A DNA stretch of 9,603 nucleotides. It comes from Chloroflexota bacterium (GTDB taxonomy: Bacteria; Chloroflexota; Anaerolineae; Anaerolineales; Villigracilaceae). Position 1 is the first letter of the stretch. Each line of letters starts with the position of its first letter. The DNA lies in the NCBI GenBank assembly GCA_021812905.1, contig JAKAMM010000047.1, positions 1-9,603 on the forward strand, in the 5' to 3' direction. Of the stretch, positions 5,966 through 9,603 are shown piece after piece. A program made the translations under genes and the position numbers. The notes under the pieces were generated by a model. It was not told the origin of the DNA, searched no databases, and saw only the letters and a program-made list of their open reading frames with translations.

Positions 5966-6676
5966 TTAACAAAAAAACAAAAGTTTGCTCCGGCTATCAG
6001 CAGAGAGCAACCGATGCTGTTCCGGGATAGCCGTCGGCGAGAAGAGTCGAACATTCTCTTCGATTTTCCGCAACTGAGCATCTACAGACTCGGCAGGGAC
6101 GCCACCTGGAGCATAAGAAACATAGAGGACATGGGATGTCTCCGGTGAACTAGGAGAGCGATGATCCTGCCCGTAAATAATCGAACAACTGATTCCATTT
6201 GCATCTCTCATCACCATGTCGCCGGCGCGGATGGTTTTAGAGTCGCCATTCATTTGTTTGATAAGATCCCCTTCGCGTGATACGTCCATCAAAACCGGTT
6301 CCTGCAACTTGGCAACATCATGCCCGGCGGTTAGGATGAACGTCTCCACCTCCGCCATGAAATTTGAATCCACCAAAGGGGACACGTTTGGCAGATCCTT
6401 TCCCTTCAATACAATCGACTCAACCTGAAGCAGCACATGATAAGTCTTGTTGAAGCGCTTGTAGTATCGTTCGTAATCTGACATCACGGGCAGCGATAAG
6501 AAATCCTGGCGGGTAAATCCCTGGTAGCGTGCCCTCAAGCGCGCCTCGGCCTCCCGTTTTCGAGCACCCAATCGGGGAACTACGTGAGTGTTCTTTACAC
6601 CTGATAGTTCCAACAGACCGATCACAGCCCCAGGGTGGGCAGTTCGCCATTCATCTGTTGCTGAAATCAAGAGCAT
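5966..6676 (-). CDS. B3/B4 tRNA-binding domain protein
   Basis: A 236-residue soluble protein containing the B3/B4 domain, the editing module found in the beta subunit of phenylalanyl-tRNA synthetase and also in stand-alone proteins. The family segment VLKGKDLPNVSPLVDSNF followed by AGHDVAKL (about residues 89-122) is clear, with a typical later stretch reading AGDMVMRDANGISCSIIYG. Stand-alone members are proposed to clear mischarged tRNA, but this is not demonstrated for the subfamily. The ATG at 6676 is supported by GGAG 6 bases upstream; an in-frame GTG at 6700 has no such signal. A perfect 16-base dyad lies 28 bases upstream and could be an operator. The methyltransferase follows 74 bases downstream. 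Confidence 0.85.
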   Translation of the reverse strand: MLLISATDEWRTAHPGAVIGLLELSGVKNTHVVPRLGARKREAEARLRARYQGFTRQDFLSLPVMSDYERYYKRFNKTYHVLLQVESIVLKGKDLPNVSPLVDSNFMAEVETFILTAGHDVAKLQEPVLMDVSREGDLIKQMNGDSKTIRAGDMVMRDANGISCSIIYGQDHRSPSSPETSHVLYVSYAPGGVPAESVDAQLRKIEENVRLFSPTAIPEQHRLLSADSRSKLLFFC

Positions 6677-6704
6677 GGAAATCTCCACAATAGAGACCAC
6701 TAGA

Positions 6705-6720
6705 GCAAGTTACAACTTGC
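6705..6720. promoter_or_regulatory. Perfect dyad GCAAGTT-AC-AACTTGC
   Basis: The two 7-base arms are exact reverse complements with a 2-base centre, too tight for a stable RNA hairpin loop but typical of a dimeric repressor site. It lies 28 bases upstream of the B3/B4 gene start, where an operator would sit. The rest of the gap to the acetyltransferase (6721-6806) shows no other feature. Function is inferred from position. Confidence 0.4.
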
Positions 6721-6806
6721 GTCTGCGTGGCATCGCGTTAGGGTAGCGGCATTTTGGCAAAACTTGGACTACTCGTCGAGGCAGGACATTACCCAAAAAA
6801 CGTTCA

Positions 6807-7325
6807 TTATTCAAGCCGTTCCGACGCCATCCTCCCACACCCGCCGACCATAATAAAGATGCCCCACTTCTTCTCCATCGAAGTCGGCCACGCGGGGCAG
6901 ATATCCCCATTTTTCAAACCCATTTTCTCCAGCAGATTCAAACCGGCTGTATTGCGTTCCAGCACAATCGCAAAGAGATTCTTAAGCTGAAGCCCAGGAC
7001 AAGCCGCCATCGCATGTGCGATCAACGCTGTCGCCGCTCCTTTTCGATGATATTCTCGCGCAACGTAATAACTGATCTCTGCTGTATATCGGAGCACCGC
7101 ACGTCCGGGGCGATAGGTGCTCAAGCTGCACCAGCCTGCAATTTTCTCTTCCACTTCGGCAACAAAAATTGGATATTTCTCGGGTATATGTTCCAGAAAC
7201 CAGGCCATGCGCTCTTCGACTTGCACCGGCTGTGTATCCGCCGTAGAACGCTGTGATGGAATGGATTGATTGTAGATGTCCACTATGGCGGACAGATCCT
7301 CAATCTGGACCAATCGAATGATCAT
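6807..7325 (-). CDS. GNAT acetyltransferase, PAT-like, frameshifted near the 3' end
   Basis: An N-acetyltransferase of the phosphinothricin-acetyltransferase-like GNAT group; natural substrates in this group are often amino-acid analogues, here unknown. MIIRLVQIEDLSAIVDIYN opens the domain in the standard way, and the acetyl-CoA loop is EYHRKGAATAL at 91-101. After LLEKMG (131-136) the open frame turns atypical. Reading one base back from about 6915, the minus strand gives EKWGYLPRVADFDGEEVGHL and then YYGRRVW, exactly the ending expected for the family, with a stop at 6811. So a single base is missing at about 6910-6918, next to an A5 and a T3 run. The open frame as it stands is 172 residues. 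Whether it is a real mutation, a sequencing error or translational slippage cannot be told. The ribosome binding site is weak. Confidence 0.85.
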   Translation of the reverse strand: MIIRLVQIEDLSAIVDIYNQSIPSQRSTADTQPVQVEERMAWFLEHIPEKYPIFVAEVEEKIAGWCSLSTYRPGRAVLRYTAEISYYVAREYHRKGAATALIAHAMAACPGLQLKNLFAIVLERNTAGLNLLEKMGLKNGDICPAWPTSMEKKWGIFIMVGGCGRMASERLE

Positions 7326-7357
7326 GCTTCACGCTTTTTAGCGGGCATTATGGGCGA

Positions 7358-8152
7358 TTATTCTTCCTGAACTATTTGACAGGCGTTTAATTTTAGATTG
7401 GCTTCGTGCATAATGCTTTCAAGTGGAGCAAGGGATGAATTTGCTTTTATAGGCTCAAGTTTTCGAAGTGTCTTTAACTTTTTTAGAACATGGTCTCTGC
7501 CTTTTGAAAAATCTATTTCTAATATGGCGTCTTGGTTCCATAGTTTTTCATATAGTTCTTTGAATTTAAGAAACAAGGATGGATCACTTGTAACGATACA
7601 AGAATGTAATACTAATTTTTCTCCGAGATCATGGAAACAAAATGCTGCAATCTTACTTGACTCACAAATAACTAACTCAAAATCGTTTTTATCCGCCGTG
7701 ATTTTTAATACGAGGTTATTACACCCTCTTTCAAGAAACAACCCGACTTGTTCGATTAGAGACTCTTTGTTCTCTTCACTGTTCAGGCTGGTAAGTCGAG
7801 TGTAAAGTTCGAGTTTGCTTTGGGGTTCACCTTCGAATGGTTGCCCAAGTATTCGAGAAACTACAGATGAAAAATATCTTTCTTGGTTTTGAATTTTTCG
7901 GGAATTAAAACGAGTAACTTGAACTTTTGTTTTTTCTTCTATCGTTAATCTGGTGAGAGCGTCAAATGATGCCTTTTCACCATGGATAAACGCAAATCGA
8001 GTAGTTTCATCAATCTTTTTTGAAAGCGTGTCAGATTGATTGTCAACAGATTTCTCTAATCTTTTAACGATTTGGGCTGAAAATGCAGAAATAATCGTAT
8101 TGATTAATAAAAATATTCCTCCAACAATCGCGACACCAATTTCAATGTTCAT
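7358..8152 (-). CDS. Membrane-anchored protein of unknown function, A+T-rich
   Basis: A 264-residue protein I do not recognise by name. One transmembrane segment (about 5-25) is followed by a polar, probably helical stretch (28-50) and a cytosolic domain (about 75-215). Parts such as AAFCFHD, then LHSCIVTSDPSLFLKFKELYEKLW, recall the sensor-type phospholipase-D-fold domains found at the end of TrmB-like regulators, but no HKD motif is present; this is a loose resemblance. The ATG at 8152 has AAGGA about 7 bases upstream; an upstream in-frame extension to 8254 would run through the attC-like site and is rejected. Sampled 60-base lines are 27% and 35% G+C, against 47% and 63% in the adenosine deaminase gene, so recent transfer is likely. 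The start lies 34 bases after the attC-like core, as in the left-hand cassettes. Confidence 0.75.
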   Translation of the reverse strand: MNIEIGVAIVGGIFLLINTIISAFSAQIVKRLEKSVDNQSDTLSKKIDETTRFAFIHGEKASFDALTRLTIEEKTKVQVTRFNSRKIQNQERYFSSVVSRILGQPFEGEPQSKLELYTRLTSLNSEENKESLIEQVGLFLERGCNNLVLKITADKNDFELVICESSKIAAFCFHDLGEKLVLHSCIVTSDPSLFLKFKELYEKLWNQDAILEIDFSKGRDHVLKKLKTLRKLEPIKANSSLAPLESIMHEANLKLNACQIVQEE

Positions 8153-8184
8153 TTTGCATCCTTTTGCTAATTTTTGGGGTTGCC

Positions 8185-8378
8185 TGCTAACGATTTGCGT
8201 TCGCGCAGCGCCCTGTAAGAGTAGTGGCATTGGGGTGGGACTTGTACTCCCCATTGACCATGAGCCCTCAGAAAGGAGAACGGGACATTGCCTGGCTGTG
8301 GAAGGCTACAGCGTCCTCCACAGCCTTTGCATTTCGAACCGTTTTTTCAGCCCTTGATGCTGATACTCATCAGTAGCC
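8185..8378 (-). other. attC-like recombination site, minus orientation (about 194 bases)
   Basis: On the minus strand the right end reads GCGCGAACGCAAATC, then GTTAGCAGGC (8182-8206). Bases 8187-8219 match 1012-1044 on the plus strand in 28 of 33 positions. A possible left end, GGCTACTGATG, starts at 8378 and compares with GCCTACCGATG at 855, giving a length almost equal to the plus-strand element. Inside is a perfect 9-base hairpin, GGCTGTGGA at 8294-8302 with TCCACAGCC at 8317-8325. The R' core (GTTAGCA) deviates from GTTRRRY because of an apparent two-base insertion. No gene lies between 8153 and 8405. Confidence 0.5.
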
Positions 8379-8405
8379 TGTTTTATGGTAACAAGGCAAA
8401 AGCCC

Positions 8406-8837
8406 CTATACAGCACTACCATTGGTTAATATATTTTTTAGGTTATTTGCAGACCAAAGCGGAACACCAACTTGAATAACTAACTGAATGGGTATGCAAA
8501 GAATACCCACAAAAACAGCCAGCAAAAGTGAAATGGTAATCCCTGCAATTAAGTCGTATATTATCCACAAGATAAGACGGAGTACACCGTCATTAGTCCG
8601 CCCTGCATACATATACCCAATTCCCAACAGGCCAAAAAAGCCACCCACAAGTTCAATAAGGAATGCAGTGTTTGCATCCTTATTTGTTTGGGATATTGCG
8701 CTTACTCTGCCAGATGCAAGGCAAGTGCGACAAACCAACCTACTCTGCATTTCTATGGAGCATTCTCCACATATCGGTTTTCCACAAGCGGTGCAAGTTC
8801 CTACAGCTTCCTTTTCAGGATGAATATAGCAGTTCAT
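8406..8837 (-). CDS. Zinc-finger (B-box-like) protein with TM2-like membrane domain
   Basis: A 143-residue protein made of a zinc-binding N-terminus and a membrane domain. Metal ligands fall at C3/H6, C15/C18, C23/C26 and C36/C39, a double-zinc B-box-like pattern. Residues 58-80 (FFGLLGIGYMYAGR-type) resemble the first half of a TM2 domain, and two or three more hydrophobic segments follow (about 84-103, 101-121 and 119-129). The zinc module would face the cytosol if the topology follows the positive-inside rule; its partner is unknown. I chose the ATG at 8837, with AGGAG 8-9 bases upstream, over an in-frame start 11 residues earlier that gives an unlikely His-rich leader. It is the second gene of a two-gene operon, 36 bases after its paralogue. 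Confidence 0.85.
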   Translation of the reverse strand: MNCYIHPEKEAVGTCTACGKPICGECSIEMQSRLVCRTCLASGRVSAISQTNKDANTAFLIELVGGFFGLLGIGYMYAGRTNDGVLRLILWIIYDLIAGITISLLLAVFVGILCIPIQLVIQVGVPLWSANNLKNILTNGSAV

Positions 8838-8873
8838 TATGTTTTCTCCTAGGTGATGATGGTGAGGCAAAGT

Positions 8874-9305
8874 TCAGTAAGAACCTTGTTGGAGCAGAGA
8901 AAGTATGAAAGTACCGATTACGAACATAAGATAGCACAGCACCAAAGCGCCATAAATAATTGTAAACACCATGCCCAGTGTCTTTCCTGCGTTAGCCAGT
9001 TGCATACCTTCCTGATTGAGATTGTCCTGAATTTGTTTTTGTGCAATACTTCCTGTTATCCATGCAGGAATTGAGAAAAATAAACCGCCGCATAGCCCTA
9101 ATATGCCAAGTATTAGGCTAACAATGGCAAGAGGGTTGCTTGATTTACCTGGCTGAGTTTGAATGCGAGTTGCGTTTCCTGTAGATAGACAACTTTGGCA
9201 AGTCATTCTGCCTGCAACATCAACTGAACAAGTTTGACATATTGCCTTACCGCAAACTACACAAGTAGCCGCTGCTTCAATTTCGGGATGATAGTAGCAT
9301 TTCAT
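8874..9305 (-). CDS. Zinc-finger (B-box-like) protein with DUF4190 membrane domain
   Basis: A 143-residue paralogue of the next gene in its first 40 residues: the ligands C3/H6, C15/C18, C23/C26 and C36/C39 occupy exactly the same positions, with CYYHPE and GKAIC matching CYIHPE and GKPIC. After a Ser/Gln/Thr-rich linker (41-56), residues 57-136 form a DUF4190 domain: NPLAIVSLILGILGL, a second hydrophobic part with IPAWITGSIA, the characteristic LANAGKTLG loop, and a last helix pair. DUF4190 proteins are small membrane proteins of unknown role. AAGGAG lies 6 bases upstream of the ATG. It is the first gene of the pair, 36 bases before the TM2-like gene, so the two are probably co-transcribed, perhaps from the promoter near 9513-9541. 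Confidence 0.88.
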   Translation of the reverse strand: MKCYYHPEIEAAATCVVCGKAICQTCSVDVAGRMTCQSCLSTGNATRIQTQPGKSSNPLAIVSLILGILGLCGGLFFSIPAWITGSIAQKQIQDNLNQEGMQLANAGKTLGMVFTIIYGALVLCYLMFVIGTFILSLLQQGSY

Positions 9306-9343
9306 TTTTCTCCTTTAGTAAATACCCTGATGAAAAAGATACA

Positions 9344-9398
9344 GGCCGACTATATCTTATACGAAACATTTCCACATAAGTCGGGCCTTATGCGGAAA
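9344..9398. repeat. Overlapping inverted repeats upstream of the zinc-finger operon
   Basis: TTTCC-A-CATAAG (9369-9380) pairs with CTTATG-C-GGAAA (9387-9398): 11 base pairs with one central mismatch and a 6-base loop. A competing structure pairs GGCCGACT at 9344-9351 with AGTCGGGCC at 9379-9387, with one bulged G, and can extend by TAT/ATA. The two folds share the 9376-9387 arm and cannot form together. They lie in the leader of the zinc-finger operon if the promoter at 9513-9541 is used. Terminator T-runs are absent on both strands. Confidence 0.5.
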
Positions 9399-9512
9399 CA
9401 CTCCGCTAACACCCTTTATATGGCAAAAATCATGACAAGTCTGCCAGGTAAACTTTATTCATCGATTTCTAAAATCAGGAGTATTACTCTAAAATCCCAG
9501 CACTGTGCAACA

Positions 9513-9541
9513 ATTATATAAGCCCAACGTCTAAAAAGCAA
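9513..9541 (-). promoter_or_regulatory. Putative sigma70-type promoter of the zinc-finger operon
   Basis: On the minus strand TTGCTT (9536-9541), a 17-base spacer and a consensus TATAAT (9513-9518) make the best promoter-like sequence I found in the window. It would give a leader of about 200 bases before the ATG at 9305, containing the hairpins at 9344-9398. The spacer contains GTTGGGC (9522-9528 as its complement), which is also an attC R' core consensus, but no good L' precedes it. Nothing else is seen from 9542 to the end. Confidence 0.45.
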
Positions 9542-9603
9542 TGGTTTACAGGCAACCCAATCGCGGTGATCTTCGCTACGGATCAGTCCTGCCTACATCT
9601 TCC

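Noticed and set aside
6721..6750. GCGTTAGGG near 6735-6745 as a further attC core.
   Set aside because: The last base does not fit GTTRRRY, no AACGCAAACC-type L' precedes it, and no gene on that strand follows.
7332..7343. Small hairpin CGCT-TTTT-AGCG just before the acetyltransferase start, considered as a left-end remnant of an attC (CCCGCTAAAAAGCGTG on the minus strand).
   Set aside because: A 4-base stem and a loose resemblance to the other left ends are not enough; it may simply mask the start region of that gene.
8153..8254. Extension of the A+T-rich protein to an in-frame upstream start at 8254.
   Set aside because: The extra 34 residues would be read through the attC-like core, while the ATG at 8152 has a good ribosome binding site and begins directly with the membrane segment.

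Overview
The window looks like chromosomal DNA of a mesophilic, moderately GC-rich bacterium. My best guess is an Anaerolineae-type Chloroflexota. This rests on gene style only: a lipoprotein with a long Thr/Pro linker, a membrane-anchored DsbA-like protein and double-zinc-finger membrane proteins. No rRNA or marker gene is present to settle it.

Layout. (1) At the left, two plus-strand single-gene units: a DUF4386-like membrane protein (154-849) and an NTF2/SnoaL-like protein (1084-1458). Each starts 35-50 bases after a sequence resembling the right-hand simple site of an integron attC (AACGCARACC followed by GTTGGGC or GTTAGGC). A long inverted structure follows the first gene, and a degenerate, apparently truncated copy follows the second. 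(2) From 1459 to 2003 there is no gene. It holds the truncated attC-like block and then six in-phase copies of a 22-base repeat with a dyad core (1789-1920). (3) From 2004 to 7325, seven genes all read leftwards on the minus strand: a small eRF1-like protein, adenosine deaminase, a membrane-anchored DsbA-like oxidoreductase, a Thr/Pro-linker lipoprotein, a SAM methyltransferase, a B3/B4 tRNA-binding-domain protein and a GNAT acetyltransferase whose last fifth is frameshifted. (4) From 7358 to 9305, minus-strand accessory genes: an A+T-rich membrane-anchored protein of unknown function (7358-8152), preceded by a second attC-like element in minus orientation, then two adjacent paralogous zinc-finger membrane proteins (8406-8837 and 8874-9305). 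(5) From 9306 to 9603, hairpins and a likely minus-strand promoter.

How it fits together. The middle block is mostly stand-alone housekeeping or maintenance genes with gaps of 74-155 bases, a terminator-like hairpin and likely local promoters, so it is not one tight operon. The two zinc-finger genes do look like one operon. The outer parts look like gene cassettes of an integron-type array, in opposite orientations on the two sides. They carry typical cassette cargo: one small gene each, no obvious promoter, and a recombination-like site just before the start codon. No integrase gene lies in the window.

The observations most worth checking are the oppositely oriented attC-like elements, the 22-base dyad array, the orphan A+T-rich cassette protein, the paired zinc-finger membrane proteins and the acetyltransferase frameshift.
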